Numbered from the stretch's first letter, positions 20,758 to 31,317 are shown. The stretch: 64,000 nucleotides of DNA from Mycobacterium branderi (GCF_010728725.1 NZ_AP022606.1:3658001-3722000), one strand, 5' to 3'. The notes: a model not told the origin generated them from the letters alone. Numbers and translations: made by a program.

Positions 20758-22323
20758 GTGGACATGGGCCTGCCTCGCCGCGACGCGATCGCGCGCACGA
20801 CGTTGATCTGGACCGCATTGGCCGCGATCGTGCTCACCGTGGCGAGCTGCACACACGTCGTCGGCGGCCGCCCGCGGATGGCCGGGCCGAAAATCGGTCA
20901 GCCGCTGGAGTGGGGACAGTGCCGGGTCTCCGGTGGCACCTCGGTCAAGCTGCCAGCCGGCGCGCAATGCGGCAAGATCGCCGTGCCGGTCGACTACGAC
21001 CACCTCGACGGTGACGCCACGACGCTGGCAATGATGCGATTCCCGGCGACCGGCGACAAGATCGGCTCGCTGGTGATCAATCCCGGCGGCCCGGGTGAAT
21101 CCGGGATCGAGGCGGCCGTGGGCCTCATGCAGTCGCTGCCGCCCCAGGTCCGCGAGCGGTTCGACCTGGTCGGCTTCGACCCGCGCGGAGTGGCGTCGTC
21201 GCGTCCGGCAATCTGGTGCAACTCCGACGCCGACAACGACCGGTTGCGCACCGAACCTCAGGTGGATTACAGCCCGGCGGGCGTGGCGCACATCGAAGAC
21301 GAGACCAAGCAGTTCGTGCAGCGTTGTATCGACAAGATGGGCAAGAAGTTCCTGGCGAACGTCGGAACCGTCAACGTCGCACGCGATCTGGACGCGATCC
21401 GCGACGCGTTGGGCGACGACAAGCTGACCTACCTGGGCTACTCGTATGGCACGCGGATCGGGTCGGCCTACGCCGAGGCCTACCCGCAGAACGTGCGGGC
21501 GATGATCCTGGACGGGGCCGTCGACCCCAACGCGGACCCGATCGAGGCAGATTTGCGGCAAGCCAAGGGTTTTCAGGACGCATTCAACGACTACGCCGCC
21601 GAATGCGCCAAGGCCCCGAATTGTCCGCTGGGCACCGACCCGGCCAAAGCGGTCGACGTCTACCACAACCTGGTGAATCCGCTTGTCGATCCGGCCAATC
21701 CGATGAAGAGCAGGCCGGCGCACACCAAAGACCCGCGCGGCCTCAGTTACAGCGACGCCATCGTCGGCACCATCATGGCGTTGTACTCGCCGACCCTGTG
21801 GCACCATCTGACCACCGGCCTGACCGAGCTGGAAAGCCATCGGGGCGACACACTGCTGGCGCTGGCCGACATGTACATGCGCCGGGATTCGCACGGCCAC
21901 TACACCAACGCCAGCGACGCGCGGGTGGCGATCAACTGCGTCGACCAGCCGCCGGTCAAGGATCGCGCCAAGGTCATCGACGAGGACCGCCGCTCCCGCG
22001 AGATCGCGCCGTTCATGAGCTACGGCAAGTTCACCGGCGACGCGCCGCTGGGCACCTGTGCGTTTTGGCCGGTGCCGCCGACGAGCAAACCGCACTCCAT
22101 TTCCGCGCCGGGCCTGCCGCCGACTGTGGTGGTGTCGACCACCCACGACCCGGCGACGCCGTACAAGGCCGGTGTCGACCTCGCCAAGCAGCTGCATGGC
22201 GCCCTGCTCACCTTCGACGGGACCCAGCACACGGTGGTTTTCCAGGGCAACGCCTGCATCGACGACTACGCGACGGACTATCTGATCAAGGGCACCACGC
22301 CGCCCCAGGGCGCGAAATGCTAA
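20758..22323 (+). CDS. caeA: Cell-envelope serine hydrolase/protease CaeA (Hip1)
   Basis: This 521-aa alpha/beta-hydrolase of the tripeptidyl aminopeptidase family is attached to the envelope. In M. tuberculosis, Hip1 cleaves GroEL2 and dampens macrophage responses. The N-terminus has a signal helix and lipobox TVASC. The oxyanion segment NPGGPGESG precedes the nucleophile in GYSYGT (Ser229). The Asp is in STTHDPATPY and the His in DGTQHTVVF. Several cysteine pairs fit external location. The start is GTG at 20758 by alignment with the M. tuberculosis sequence I recall; ATG at 20764 is the alternative. It is followed by a paralogue. Confidence 0.94.
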   Translation: MDMGLPRRDAIARTTLIWTALAAIVLTVASCTHVVGGRPRMAGPKIGQPLEWGQCRVSGGTSVKLPAGAQCGKIAVPVDYDHLDGDATTLAMMRFPATGDKIGSLVINPGGPGESGIEAAVGLMQSLPPQVRERFDLVGFDPRGVASSRPAIWCNSDADNDRLRTEPQVDYSPAGVAHIEDETKQFVQRCIDKMGKKFLANVGTVNVARDLDAIRDALGDDKLTYLGYSYGTRIGSAYAEAYPQNVRAMILDGAVDPNADPIEADLRQAKGFQDAFNDYAAECAKAPNCPLGTDPAKAVDVYHNLVNPLVDPANPMKSRPAHTKDPRGLSYSDAIVGTIMALYSPTLWHHLTTGLTELESHRGDTLLALADMYMRRDSHGHYTNASDARVAINCVDQPPVKDRAKVIDEDRRSREIAPFMSYGKFTGDAPLGTCAFWPVPPTSKPHSISAPGLPPTVVVSTTHDPATPYKAGVDLAKQLHGALLTFDGTQHTVVFQGNACIDDYATDYLIKGTTPPQGAKC

Positions 22324-22386
22324 GGGCTCGCCCCAAATAACGAGACCAACGTGTGACCTTACGGCCGCGCTGCGCGTGACCGAGGC

Positions 22387-23925
22387 ATGCGACGATTGCT
22401 GGCCATGTGGCGCATGAGACGGCTGAGCTCTGCGCTGTTTTCGTTCGCCTTGCTGCAGGCGCTTGCCGTCGCGCCGGTGTACGCCACCCCCGAGCCCGAT
22501 GCCGGGCAGGCACCCCGACCGGCGGCGGCGACCTGGGGCAGCTGCGGCCAGTTCGTGGAGGACGTCAGCGACATCCCCACCGCGCGTTGCACCACGGTCG
22601 CGGTGCCCGTCGACTACAGCGCACCCGGCGGCGCCCACGTTCAGCTCGCAGTGATTCGCATTCCGGCAAGCGGCCCGCGGCTCGGCTCGCTCTTGGTGAA
22701 TCCGGGCGGTCCGGGAGCGTCGGCCGTCGACACCGTGGCCGGCATGGGCGCCGCTCTGGCGGACAGCGAGCTCGCCCGCCGCTTCGACCTCGTGGGGTTC
22801 GACCCGCGCGGGGTCGGCCACTCCACCCCGACGCTGCGCTGCCGCACCGACGCCGAATTCGACGCTTACCGCCGCGAACCGATGGTCGACTACAGCCCCG
22901 CCGGGGTGGCCCACATCGAGCAGATCTACCGGCAGCTGGCCCAGCAATGCGCCGACCGGATGGGCGCAGCGTTTCTGCGGAACGTCGGAACCGAGTTAGT
23001 GGCGCGCGACATGGATGTGGTCCGGCAGGCGCTGGGCGACGAGCAGATCAACTACCTGGGCTTCAGCTACGGCACCGAGCTGGGCACGGCCTACGTCGAG
23101 CGGTTCGGCAACCATGTTCGGTCGATGGTGCTCGACGGCGCCATCGACCCCACCGTCGGGCCGATCGACGAGAACGTCAACCAGGAAGCCGGCTTCCAAA
23201 CCGCGTTCAACGACTACGCGGCCGACTGCGCCCGCTCGCCGGCCTGCCCCCTGGGCACCGACCCGGCCAAGTGGGTCGCCCGCTACCACCAGCTGGTCGA
23301 CCCGCTCGTCGGCAAGCCGGGCAAGACGGCGGACCCGCGCGGCCTGAGCTACGCCGACGCCACCACCGGCACCATCAACGCGCTCTACGCCCCGCAGCAT
23401 TGGAAATACCTGACCAGCGGGCTGCTGGGTCTGCAGCACGGCACCGACGCCGGTGACCTGCTGATGCTGGCCGACGACTACAACGGGCGCGACGACGACG
23501 GCCACTACGACAACTCCCAGGACGCGTTCAACGCGGTCCGCTGCGTCGATGCGCCGTCGCCGACCGATGCGGCCTCGTGGGTGGACGCCGACCGCCGGAT
23601 CCGGCAGGTCGCGCCGTTCCTGTCCTACGGGCAGTTCACCGGGTACGCGCCACGCGACTTGTGCGCACTGTGGCCGGCACCGGCCACGTCGTCGCCGCAT
23701 CCGGCCGCGCCGGTGGGGGCGGGCAAGGTCGTCGTCGTCTCGACCACCCACGACCCCGCCACGCCGTATCAGTCCGGGGTCAACCTGGCCCGCCAGCTCG
23801 GCGCCCCGCTGATCAGCTATAACGGCACCCAGCACACCGCCGTGTTGAACGGCAACCGCTGCGTGGACACCGCAGTCACGCGTTATTTCGTCGACGGGGT
23901 GTCTCCGGGCAGCCTGCAGTGCTAA
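22387..23925 (+). CDS. Secreted alpha/beta hydrolase, CaeA paralogue (Rv2223c-like)
   Basis: This 512-aa protein is a tandem paralogue of the preceding CaeA. It has the same order of motifs: NPGGPGASAVD, FDPRGVGHSTP, the nucleophile GFSYGTELG, STTHDPATPYQSG (Asp) and NGTQHTAVL (His). The C-terminal TAP-like domain carries the last two. Unlike CaeA it has a plain cleavable signal peptide (LLQALAVAPVYATPE) without a lipobox cysteine, so it should be released rather than lipid-anchored. It is probably a peptidase with unknown substrate. The ATG is 63 nt after caeA, and glnA2 follows 20 nt later. Confidence 0.92.
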   Translation: MRRLLAMWRMRRLSSALFSFALLQALAVAPVYATPEPDAGQAPRPAAATWGSCGQFVEDVSDIPTARCTTVAVPVDYSAPGGAHVQLAVIRIPASGPRLGSLLVNPGGPGASAVDTVAGMGAALADSELARRFDLVGFDPRGVGHSTPTLRCRTDAEFDAYRREPMVDYSPAGVAHIEQIYRQLAQQCADRMGAAFLRNVGTELVARDMDVVRQALGDEQINYLGFSYGTELGTAYVERFGNHVRSMVLDGAIDPTVGPIDENVNQEAGFQTAFNDYAADCARSPACPLGTDPAKWVARYHQLVDPLVGKPGKTADPRGLSYADATTGTINALYAPQHWKYLTSGLLGLQHGTDAGDLLMLADDYNGRDDDGHYDNSQDAFNAVRCVDAPSPTDAASWVDADRRIRQVAPFLSYGQFTGYAPRDLCALWPAPATSSPHPAAPVGAGKVVVVSTTHDPATPYQSGVNLARQLGAPLISYNGTQHTAVLNGNRCVDTAVTRYFVDGVSPGSLQC

Positions 23926-23932
23926 GACGCGA

Positions 23933-23938
23933 TACGCT
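23933..23938 (+). promoter_or_regulatory. Putative -10 element of a leaderless glnA2 transcript
   Basis: TACGCT is seven bases before the glnA2 ATG at 23946. It overlaps the end of the intergenic gap after the hydrolase stop codon. Confidence 0.4.
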
Positions 23939-23945
23939 TCGCATC

Positions 23946-25286
23946 ATGGATCGACAGAAGGAATTCGTGCTCCGCACGCTGGAGGAACGGGACATCCGAT
24001 TCGTCCGGCTGTGGTTCACCGACGTGCTCGGTTTCCTCAAGTCGGTCGCGATCGCTCCGGCCGAACTCGAGGGCGCCTTCGAGGAGGGCATCGGCTTCGA
24101 CGGTTCCTCGATCGAGGGGTTCGCCCGGGTTTCGGAAGCCGACATGGTTGCCCATCCCGACCCGTCGACCTTCCAGGTGCTGCCCTGGACCACCAGCACC
24201 GGACATCACCACTCGGCCCGAATGTTCTGCGACATCACCATGCCCGACGGCTCGCCGTCGTGGGCGGACCCGCGGCACGTGCTGCGCCGTCAGCTCGGCA
24301 AAGCCAACGAGCTCGGCTTTTCCTGCTACGTGCACCCCGAGATCGAATTCTTCCTGCTGCAACCCGGTCCCGACGACGGGCGGCCGCCCGTCCCGGCCGA
24401 CGACGCCGGCTACTTCGACCAAGCCATTCACGACTCCGCGTCGAACTTCCGTCGCCGGGTCGTCGAAGCGCTCGAATCCATGGGCATCTCGGTGGAGTTC
24501 ACCCACCACGAAGGCGCGCCGGGTCAGCAAGAGATCGACCTTCGCTTCGCCGACGCGCTGTCGATGGCCGACAACGTGATGACGTTCCGTTACCTGATCA
24601 AGGAAGTCGCGCTGGAGGAGGGCGTGCGGGCATCGTTCATGCCCAAGCCGTTCGGGCAGTTCCCCGGCTCGGCGATGCACACCCACATGAGCCTGTTCGA
24701 AGGTGAGGTCAACGCCTTCCACAGCCCCGACGACCCGCTGCAACTGTCGGATGTCGCGAAGTCGTTCATCGCCGGGATCCTCGAGCACGCCAGCGAGATC
24801 AGCGCGGTCACCAACCAATGGGTCAACTCCTACAAGCGGCTGGTGCACGGCGGCGAGGCGCCCACCGCCGCGTCCTGGGGAGCGGCCAACCGGTCGGCGC
24901 TGGTACGGATTCCGATGTACAGCCCGCACAAGACGTCGTCGCGGCGCATCGAGGTGCGCAGCCCCGACTCAGCGTGCAACCCCTACCTGACCTTCGCGGT
25001 GCTGCTGGCCGCCGGGCTGCGCGGCGTGGAAAAGGGTTACGCGCTGGGCCCGCAGGCCGAGGACAACGTGTGGGACCTGACGGCCGAGGAGCGCCGCGCG
25101 ATGGGCTACCGGGAGTTGCCGTCGAGCCTGGACAGTGCGCTGCGAGCCATGGAGAGCTCCGAGTTGGTCGCTGAAGCGTTGGGGGAGCACGTATTCGACT
25201 TCTTCCTGCGCAACAAGCGCCGGGAGTGGGCCAACTACCGCAGCCACGTCACGCCGTTCGAGCTCAAGACGTATCTCTCGCTGTAA
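23946..25286 (+). CDS. glnA2: Type I glutamine synthetase GlnA2 (GSI-alpha type)
   Basis: This 446-aa glutamine synthetase-family enzyme makes (or can make) glutamine from glutamate, ammonia and ATP. The GS signatures are present: GFDGSSIEGFARV, HPEIEFFLL, HHEGAPGQQEIDLRF and the ATP-site FMPKPFGQFPGSAMHTHMSL. It lacks the adenylylation loop DLYELPPEE seen in GlnA1, as expected for GSI-alpha enzymes that GlnE does not modify. The ATG at 23946 gives the same length as M. tuberculosis GlnA2; an upstream in-frame start at 23919 lies inside the previous gene. glnE follows 45 nt later. Confidence 0.95.
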   Translation: MDRQKEFVLRTLEERDIRFVRLWFTDVLGFLKSVAIAPAELEGAFEEGIGFDGSSIEGFARVSEADMVAHPDPSTFQVLPWTTSTGHHHSARMFCDITMPDGSPSWADPRHVLRRQLGKANELGFSCYVHPEIEFFLLQPGPDDGRPPVPADDAGYFDQAIHDSASNFRRRVVEALESMGISVEFTHHEGAPGQQEIDLRFADALSMADNVMTFRYLIKEVALEEGVRASFMPKPFGQFPGSAMHTHMSLFEGEVNAFHSPDDPLQLSDVAKSFIAGILEHASEISAVTNQWVNSYKRLVHGGEAPTAASWGAANRSALVRIPMYSPHKTSSRRIEVRSPDSACNPYLTFAVLLAAGLRGVEKGYALGPQAEDNVWDLTAEERRAMGYRELPSSLDSALRAMESSELVAEALGEHVFDFFLRNKRREWANYRSHVTPFELKTYLSL

Positions 25287-25318
25287 TCCTTGGCGGCGGT
25301 CGGCCCGGCGCCGTGCGA

Positions 25319-25324
25319 TACCGT
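25319..25324 (+). promoter_or_regulatory. Putative -10 element of a leaderless glnE transcript
   Basis: TACCGT is seven bases before GTG 25332, which argues for that start codon. Confidence 0.35.
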
Positions 25325-25331
25325 CGTGGTC

Positions 25332-28292
25332 GTGAGCCAACCCGCCACGCAGCGCCCGAAATTGCCCAGCGTCGGCCGGCTCGGGTTGGTCGACCCCCGC
25401 GCGAGCGCCCACCTGGCGCAACTGGGCTGGGACAGCGAAGAGGATCAAGACCACATCGACTTGCTGTGGTCGCTGTCGCGCGCGCCGGATGCCGACGCCG
25501 CGCTGAGCGCGATAATCCGGCTGGCCGAGGCGCTCGGCGACGGATGGGATGAGCTCAACACCGCGCTGCTGACCGATCGCGGGTTACGCGGCCGGCTGCT
25601 GGGTGTGCTGGGCTCGTCGCTGGCGTTGGGGGACCACCTGGTCGCCCATCCGCAGTCCTGGCGCCTGCTGCAGGGCGAGGTCACACTGCCGTCGGCCGAG
25701 CAGCTACGCCAAACCTTCCTCGAAACCTCAAGCGGCGAAAGCATCGACGAGTTGCGCACGCTGTACCGCGATCGGCTGCTGGTGCTGGCCGCTCTCGACC
25801 TGGCGCCGGCCGTCGAGGACGAGCCGGTGTTGCCGTTCACCGCGGTCGGCGCTCATCTGGCCGACATGGCCGACGCCGCGCTGGCCGCGGCGCTGTCCGT
25901 CGCCGAGCGGACGGTGTGCGGCGACGACATGCCGCCGCTGCTGGCGGTCATCGCAATGGGCAAATGCGGTGCCCGCGAACTGAACTACGTCAGCGACGTC
26001 GACGTGATCTTTGTTGCCGAGCGCGCCGAGGCGGTGAGCACCCGGGTTGCCGGCGAGATGATGCGGGTGGCGTCGGAAGCCTTCTTCGAGGTGGACGCCA
26101 ACCTGCGCCCGGAGGGTCGGCACGGTGAGCTGGTCCGCACCCTCGACTCACATATCGCCTACTACCAGCGCTGGGCCAAGACGTGGGAGTTCCAGGCACT
26201 GCTCAAGGCCCGGCCCGCCGCCGGCGACCCCGAATTGGGGGAGCGCTACATAGCGGCGTTGATGCCGATGGTGTGGAGTGCTTGCGAGCGTGAGGATTTC
26301 GTCGACGAGGTGCAGGCGATGCGGCGGCGCGTCGAGCAGCTGGTGCCGGCCGACGTGCGCAGCCGCGAGATCAAACTCGGCAGCGGCGGCCTGCGCGACG
26401 TGGAGTTCGCGGTGCAGCTGCTGCAGCTGGTGCATGGCCGCAGCGACGAGTCGCTGCACGTTGCGTCGACAGTGGATGCGCTGGCCGCGCTGGGGCGCGG
26501 CGGCTACGTCGGTCGCGACGACGCGGCGAATCTGACCGCCTCGTACGAGTTCCTTCGGTTGCTCGAACACCGGCTGCAGTTGCAGCGGCTCAAGCGCACC
26601 CACATGCTGCCGGCCCTCGAAGACGATGAGGCGCTGCGCTGGCTGGCCCGAGCGGCCCACATCCTGCCCGACGGGCGCCGCGACGCGCTGGGTGTGCTGC
26701 GCGAAGAACTCAAGCGCCACAACGTGCGAGTCTCACGGTTGCACGCCAAGCTGTTCTACCAGCCGCTGCTGGAATCGATCAGCCCGGCGGGCCTGGAGTT
26801 CTCCCACGGCATGACGCCGGAAGCCGCCGAGCGTCAGCTGGCCGCGCTCGGCTACGACGGGCCGCAGAGCGCGCTGACGCATTTGTCGGCGTTGATCAAC
26901 CAGAGCGGGCGTCGCGGCCGGGTGCAGTCGGTACTGCTGCCCAAGTTGCTGGACTGGCTGTCGGGCACACCGGACCCCGACGGGGGCTTGCTGTCCTACC
27001 GCCGGCTGTCCGAGGCAATGGCGCCGCAGCGCTGGTATCTGTCGACGCTGCGGGACAGCAGCGCGGTGGCCAAGCGGCTGATGCGTGTGCTGGGCACTTC
27101 GGCCTATGTGCCGGATCTGCTGATGCGCGCGCCGGAGGTCATTCAGTCCTACGGCGACGGACCGTCGGGACCGAAGCTGCTGGAAACCGATCCCGACGCG
27201 GTCGCCGGCGCGCTGGTGGCCTCGGCGAGCCGGCACGCGGACCCGGTTCGCGCCATCGCCGCCGCACGTAGCCTGCGCCGGCGTGAGCTGGCCCGCGTCG
27301 CCTCTGCGGACCTGCTCGGCATGCTCGAGGTGACCGACGTGTGCGCCGCGCTCACGTCGGTGTGGGTGGCGGTGCTGCAGGCCGCACTGGACGCGGTGAT
27401 CCGCGCGAATATTCCCGCGGATGGTCGGGCCCCCGCCAAGATTGCCGTGATCGGGATGGGCCGGCTGGGTGGCCGCGAATTGGGCTACGGCTCGGACGCC
27501 GACGTGATGTTCGTCTGCGAACCGGCTGCCGGCGTGGAGGATTCGGCCGCGGTGCGCTGGTCGGTGTCGGTGGCAGAGGGTGTCCGGGCTCTGCTGGGCA
27601 CGCCCAGCGCCGATCCGCCGCTGGAGGTCGACGCCAATCTGCGCCCGGAGGGACGCAACGGTCCCCTGGTGCGCACGCTGGCCTCGTATGCCGCCTACTA
27701 CGAGCAGTGGGCGCAGCCGTGGGAGGTGCAGGCCCTGCTGCGTGCGCATGCCGTGGCCGGCGACGCCGAACTGGGCCGGCGATTCCTCTTGATGGCCGAC
27801 AAAACCCGGTACCCCGACGGGGGAGTGTCGGCCGAGGCGGTGCGCGAAATCCGGCGGATGAAGGCGCGCGTCGACGCCGAGCGGTTGCCGCGCGGCGCCG
27901 ATCCCAACACCCACACCAAGCTGGGGCGCGGGGGATTGGCCGACATCGAATGGACCGTGCAGTTGCTGCAGCTGCGGCATGCGCACGCGGTCCCCGCGCT
28001 GCACAACACGTCGACGCTCGAAAGCCTGGACGCCATTGCCGCGGCGGAACTGATCGCCGCCGACGAGGTGGAGCTGCTCCGACAGGCATGGCTGACAGCG
28101 ACCCGGGCCCGCAACGCGCTGGTGCTGGTGCGCGGCAAGCCCACCGACCAGCTGCCGGGACCCGGGCGCCAACTCAACGCGGTCGCGGTGGCCGCGGGTT
28201 GGGCTAACGGCGACGGCGGCGAGTTCCTGGACAACTACCTGCGGGTGACGCGTCGCGCAAAAGCGGTGGTGCGCAAGGTTTTCGGAGATTAG
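25332..28292 (+). CDS. glnE: Glutamine synthetase adenylyltransferase/deadenylylase
   Basis: GlnE adenylylates and deadenylylates a tyrosine in GlnA1 to lower or restore its activity. It is essential in M. tuberculosis. The protein is about 986 aa with two nucleotidyltransferase domains. The N-terminal deadenylylase half has [18 protein letters not shown] and the C-terminal adenylylase half has [18 protein letters not shown], each with the catalytic acidic pair. Each is followed by an ANLRPEGR segment and a helical regulatory bundle. Starts at 25326 and 25332 (both GTG) are possible. I chose 25332, which gives [18 protein letters not shown] and has a promoter hexamer at the right distance. 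Confidence 0.95.
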   Translation: MSQPATQRPKLPSVGRLGLVDPRASAHLAQLGWDSEEDQDHIDLLWSLSRAPDADAALSAIIRLAEALGDGWDELNTALLTDRGLRGRLLGVLGSSLALGDHLVAHPQSWRLLQGEVTLPSAEQLRQTFLETSSGESIDELRTLYRDRLLVLAALDLAPAVEDEPVLPFTAVGAHLADMADAALAAALSVAERTVCGDDMPPLLAVIAMGKCGARELNYVSDVDVIFVAERAEAVSTRVAGEMMRVASEAFFEVDANLRPEGRHGELVRTLDSHIAYYQRWAKTWEFQALLKARPAAGDPELGERYIAALMPMVWSACEREDFVDEVQAMRRRVEQLVPADVRSREIKLGSGGLRDVEFAVQLLQLVHGRSDESLHVASTVDALAALGRGGYVGRDDAANLTASYEFLRLLEHRLQLQRLKRTHMLPALEDDEALRWLARAAHILPDGRRDALGVLREELKRHNVRVSRLHAKLFYQPLLESISPAGLEFSHGMTPEAAERQLAALGYDGPQSALTHLSALINQSGRRGRVQSVLLPKLLDWLSGTPDPDGGLLSYRRLSEAMAPQRWYLSTLRDSSAVAKRLMRVLGTSAYVPDLLMRAPEVIQSYGDGPSGPKLLETDPDAVAGALVASASRHADPVRAIAAARSLRRRELARVASADLLGMLEVTDVCAALTSVWVAVLQAALDAVIRANIPADGRAPAKIAVIGMGRLGGRELGYGSDADVMFVCEPAAGVEDSAAVRWSVSVAEGVRALLGTPSADPPLEVDANLRPEGRNGPLVRTLASYAAYYEQWAQPWEVQALLRAHAVAGDAELGRRFLLMADKTRYPDGGVSAEAVREIRRMKARVDAERLPRGADPNTHTKLGRGGLADIEWTVQLLQLRHAHAVPALHNTSTLESLDAIAAAELIAADEVELLRQAWLTATRARNALVLVRGKPTDQLPGPGRQLNAVAVAAGWANGDGGEFLDNYLRVTRRAKAVVRKVFGD

Positions 28293-28304
28293 GGGTAGCA
28301 TCGG

Positions 28305-28931
28305 GTGAACATCACATACGAGGTCATGGGCGCCGACGAGCATGACCGGCTAACGGCGCTGTACGGCCCGCTGACCGACGCCGTGCGCGAGCTCATCGAC
28401 GCCACCATCCGCACCGAAGCCGACGAGGACACCATCCGTGACGCCCGCAGCGCGATCCAGGCGGTGGCTCAGCGGTTGCGCAGCCGCTGGGTCGACGAGC
28501 GGCCCGCTGTGCGCTACGCCGTGGACGGGCGCCCGCTGGCGTGGGGCAACGCCGTGATCGGTCTGCGCAACCCGATATCCCCGCCGCTGACCATCCACCA
28601 CGACGGCGGGCGCTGCTGGAGCAAATTCAGCCTGGGCGCGGCGTACGAAGGACCACCCGGCCTGGTGCACGGCGGCGTCTGCGCCCTGGTGCTCGACCAT
28701 GTGCTGGGGGAGGCGGCCAGTGAGGGCCTGACCAAGCCGCTGTTCACCGGAACCATTACGGTGAAGTACCTGCGTGGCACTCCGCTGGGCGAGCTGCGCG
28801 CCGAAGCGGCGGTCGAGCGCTCGGAAAGCGTCAAAACGTTTGTCCGCGGCCATATTTCCGATTCAGAGGGAATCACCGTCGAGGCCGAGGGGATCTTCGT
28901 TCAGCCGGCATGGGCGCGGGACGCCGGATGA
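28305..28931 (+). CDS. PaaI-type hotdog thioesterase
   Basis: This 208-aa protein has a C-terminal hotdog domain (residues about 90-200) with GLVHGGVCALVLDHVLG, the HGG motif of 4HBT/PaaI acyl-CoA thioesterases, and ITVKYLRGTPLG. The N-terminal 80 residues are helical and not recognised. The substrate is unknown. The start is GTG, 12 nt after glnE. Its TGA overlaps the next ATG, so it forms a pair with the F420-dependent oxidoreductase. It is part of the block between glnE and glnA1 that I do not remember from M. tuberculosis. Confidence 0.85.
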   Translation: MNITYEVMGADEHDRLTALYGPLTDAVRELIDATIRTEADEDTIRDARSAIQAVAQRLRSRWVDERPAVRYAVDGRPLAWGNAVIGLRNPISPPLTIHHDGGRCWSKFSLGAAYEGPPGLVHGGVCALVLDHVLGEAASEGLTKPLFTGTITVKYLRGTPLGELRAEAAVERSESVKTFVRGHISDSEGITVEAEGIFVQPAWARDAG

Positions 28932-29788
28932 AGTTCTACGTCAGCAGCGGGTTTTTGAAGACCGGCGAGATCGTCGAAATCGCCAAGGCCGCCGACGAAC
29001 TGGGCTACGACGGGATCGGGATCCCCGACCACATCGTCAACCTCGAGACATTGAGCACGCCGTACCCGTACACCAAGGACGGACAGCGGCGCTGGCCGCC
29101 GTTCACCGACTGGCCCGACCCGTGGGTGCTGGTCGGTGCGCTTGCGCAAGTCACCAACCGGCTGCGGTTCGTCACCACCGTCTACATCCCGGCGATGCGC
29201 AACCCCTATTCGGCGGCCAAAGCCATTGGCACCGCGGCCTGCCTGGCCGGCGGACGGGTGGAGCTCGGCGTTGGGGTGGGCTGGTGCGCCGACGAATTCG
29301 CATTGATGGAGCAACGATTCGAGGACCGCGGCAAACGCACCGACGAGATGCTCGAGCTTCTTCGCGCCTTGTGGAGCCCGGGCTGGGTCGAGTTCGACGG
29401 CCGGTTCTACCAGACACCGCGGTTGGAGATGGAGCCGACGCCGCCCCGGGTGCCGATCTACGTCGGCGGGCTCAGCGACACCGCGTTGCGCCGCGCCGCC
29501 CGCCACGACGGCTGGATCGGTGACCTGATCCGCACCGACCGCGCGATCGAGGTGACCGGCCGGCTGCGTGCGCTGAGGGCCGAAAACGGTTTGACGATGG
29601 ACGATTTCACTATTCTGACGCCGTTAACTGATGCCTTGACCGTTGCCGACTATCAACGTGCCGAGGATGCCGGCATCACCGGCATCCTCACCATGCCATG
29701 GATGTTCTACGCGGGGCCCGATGCCACGCTGGGCGAGAAAATCGACGGCATGCGGCGCTTCCGCAAGGACCTGGCGCTCGACGGGTAG
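28928..29788 (+). CDS. LLM-class F420-dependent oxidoreductase
   Basis: This 286-aa protein of the luciferase-like monooxygenase fold is of the group that uses coenzyme F420 (TIGR03619-like). Typical segments are the N-terminal strand KFYVSSGFLKTGEIVEIAKAADELGYDGIGIPDH, FVTTVYIPAMRNPYSAAKAIGT, GRVELGVGVGWCADEF and VPIYVGGLSDTALRRAARHDGWIG. F420 rather than FMN use is inferred from the family. ATG at 28928 overlaps the thioesterase stop (ATGA). The natural substrate cannot be read from sequence. Confidence 0.9.
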   Translation: MKFYVSSGFLKTGEIVEIAKAADELGYDGIGIPDHIVNLETLSTPYPYTKDGQRRWPPFTDWPDPWVLVGALAQVTNRLRFVTTVYIPAMRNPYSAAKAIGTAACLAGGRVELGVGVGWCADEFALMEQRFEDRGKRTDEMLELLRALWSPGWVEFDGRFYQTPRLEMEPTPPRVPIYVGGLSDTALRRAARHDGWIGDLIRTDRAIEVTGRLRALRAENGLTMDDFTILTPLTDALTVADYQRAEDAGITGILTMPWMFYAGPDATLGEKIDGMRRFRKDLALDG

Positions 29789-29940
29789 CAGCGGCCGTTG
29801 CCCTGTTTGCTGGCTCTCGAAATGGGAACTTTAGCCATGCTAACCAGAGAGCGGCGGTCCATCGCCATCAACCACTGTAACCACTTGTGTCACTTTAGTT
29901 TTGCCTGTGGAATGTGGTGGCGCCTGTCCGGCGCCCGTGA

Positions 29941-29946
29941 TACCAT
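29941..29946 (+). promoter_or_regulatory. -10 element of a leaderless DUF222/HNH transcript
   Basis: TACCAT occupies -12 to -7 relative to the A of the ATG at 29953. Transcription should therefore start at the initiation codon, with the LexA box covering -6 to +10. Confidence 0.6.
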
Positions 29947-29962
29947 TCGAACATGCGTTCGA
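29947..29962. promoter_or_regulatory. LexA (SOS) box spanning the start codon
   Basis: TCGAAC-ATGC-GTTCGA matches the mycobacterial/Gram-positive SOS box TCGAAC-N4-GTTCGA at all twelve conserved positions. The four central bases contain the ATG of the DUF222/HNH gene. A LexA dimer here would block the promoter and initiation site. Confidence 0.88.
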
Positions 29963-31317
29963 GTAGCCGTGAGGAGATCGTCGAGGCCTTCGACGCACTC
30001 GAATCTGCCATGAAGCGCGCCCTGGATCTGTCCTTCGAGGTGTTGACCACTCCGGAATGCCTGGCCATGTTGGAGCGCTGTGAAACCATCCGCCGGCGGT
30101 TGCCGGCGGTGGAGCATCCGCTGATCAACCAGCTGGCCGAACAGGCCAGCGAGACTGAGTTGGGCGGCACGCTGCGCTTCGCGCTGGCCGAGCGGTTGCG
30201 CATCACCCCGGCCGAGGCCAGTCGGCGCATTCACGAAGCCAAAGACCTCGGGCCGCGCCAGGCGATGACCGGCGAACCGTTGGCGCCGGTGTTGCCCGCG
30301 ACCGCCGCCGCCCAGCGCGGCGGGCAGATCGGCGCCGGTCATGTGGCGGTGATCCGTGGTTTCATGCACCGGCTGCCCGGCTTCGTCGACGTCGAGACCC
30401 GCGCACACGCCGAGGCCCACCTGGCCGAGTTGGCCGGGCAGCATCGCCCCGACGACCTAGCCATGTTGGCCCAGCGGCTCACCGACTGCCTCAACCCCGA
30501 CGGCGACTTTTCCGACGACGAGCGGGCGCGCCGACGCGGCCTGACCCTGGGCAAGCAAGGCCCCGATCTCATGTCGCAGCTGACCGGCTGGATCACCCCG
30601 GAGTTGCGCGCCACCCTCGAAGCCGTGTGGGCCAAACTCGCCGCCCCCGGCATGTGCAACCCCGCCGACACGGCACCCGTTGTCGACGGCACCCCTTGCG
30701 AGGAGACGGCCCGCCGCGACACCCGCAGCACCGCTCAACGCCAGCATGATGGGCTGCTGGCCGGGCTGCGCGCACTGCTGGCCTCCGGAAACCTCGGTCA
30801 GCACAACGGGCTACCGGCCAGCATCATCGTCACCACCAACCTGCAAGACATCGAAGCCGGCACCGGACACGGCCTCACCGGCGGCGGAACACTACTGCCG
30901 ATGTCCGATGTGATCCGGATCGCCTCCCACGCCCACCACTACCTAGCCATCTTCGACAAAGGCAAAGCCCTGGCGCTGTACCACACCAAACGTTTAGCGT
31001 CGCCCGCCCAGCGGATTGTGTTATACGCGAAGGATCGCGGGTGCACGTTCCCGAATTGCCCGGTACCGGGCTATCACTGCGAGGCACATCACTGCACCCC
31101 CTACGCCCAATGCCACACCACCGACGTCAACGACCTCACCCTAGGCTGCGGCGGCCACCACCCCATCACCGAAGACGGCTGGACCACCCGGAAAAACGCG
31201 CGCGGCGACACCGAATGGATCCCACCCCCACACCTCGACCACGGCCAACCCCGCACCAACAACTACTGGCACCCCGACAAACTCCTCCGGCCAGACGACG
31301 ACGAAGACGACCCCTGA
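29953..31317 (+). CDS. DUF222 / HNH nuclease protein of the 13E12 repeat family
   Basis: This 454-aa protein has an N-terminal DUF222 region (residues about 30-330) and a C-terminal HNH nuclease domain (about 360-405). The latter has two cysteine pairs, the [12 protein letters not shown] core, [13 protein letters not shown] and GWTTRK. The family is encoded by REP13E12 repeats in M. tuberculosis, which also serve as insertion sites for the phiRv1 prophage. Several members there are DNA-damage inducible. The start lies inside an exact SOS box. Its 3' half prefers C over G at third positions more than neighbouring genes, hinting at a mobile origin. The biological role is unknown. Confidence 0.92.
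   Translation: MRSSSREEIVEAFDALESAMKRALDLSFEVLTTPECLAMLERCETIRRRLPAVEHPLINQLAEQASETELGGTLRFALAERLRITPAEASRRIHEAKDLGPRQAMTGEPLAPVLPATAAAQRGGQIGAGHVAVIRGFMHRLPGFVDVETRAHAEAHLAELAGQHRPDDLAMLAQRLTDCLNPDGDFSDDERARRRGLTLGKQGPDLMSQLTGWITPELRATLEAVWAKLAAPGMCNPADTAPVVDGTPCEETARRDTRSTAQRQHDGLLAGLRALLASGNLGQHNGLPASIIVTTNLQDIEAGTGHGLTGGGTLLPMSDVIRIASHAHHYLAIFDKGKALALYHTKRLASPAQRIVLYAKDRGCTFPNCPVPGYHCEAHHCTPYAQCHTTDVNDLTLGCGGHHPITEDGWTTRKNARGDTEWIPPPHLDHGQPRTNNYWHPDKLLRPDDDEDDP

Noticed and set aside
20581..22947. 788-codon open frame on the minus strand across caeA and its paralogue
   Set aside because: Antisense shadow spanning two real genes and their gap. It has no recognisable domain and no start signal.
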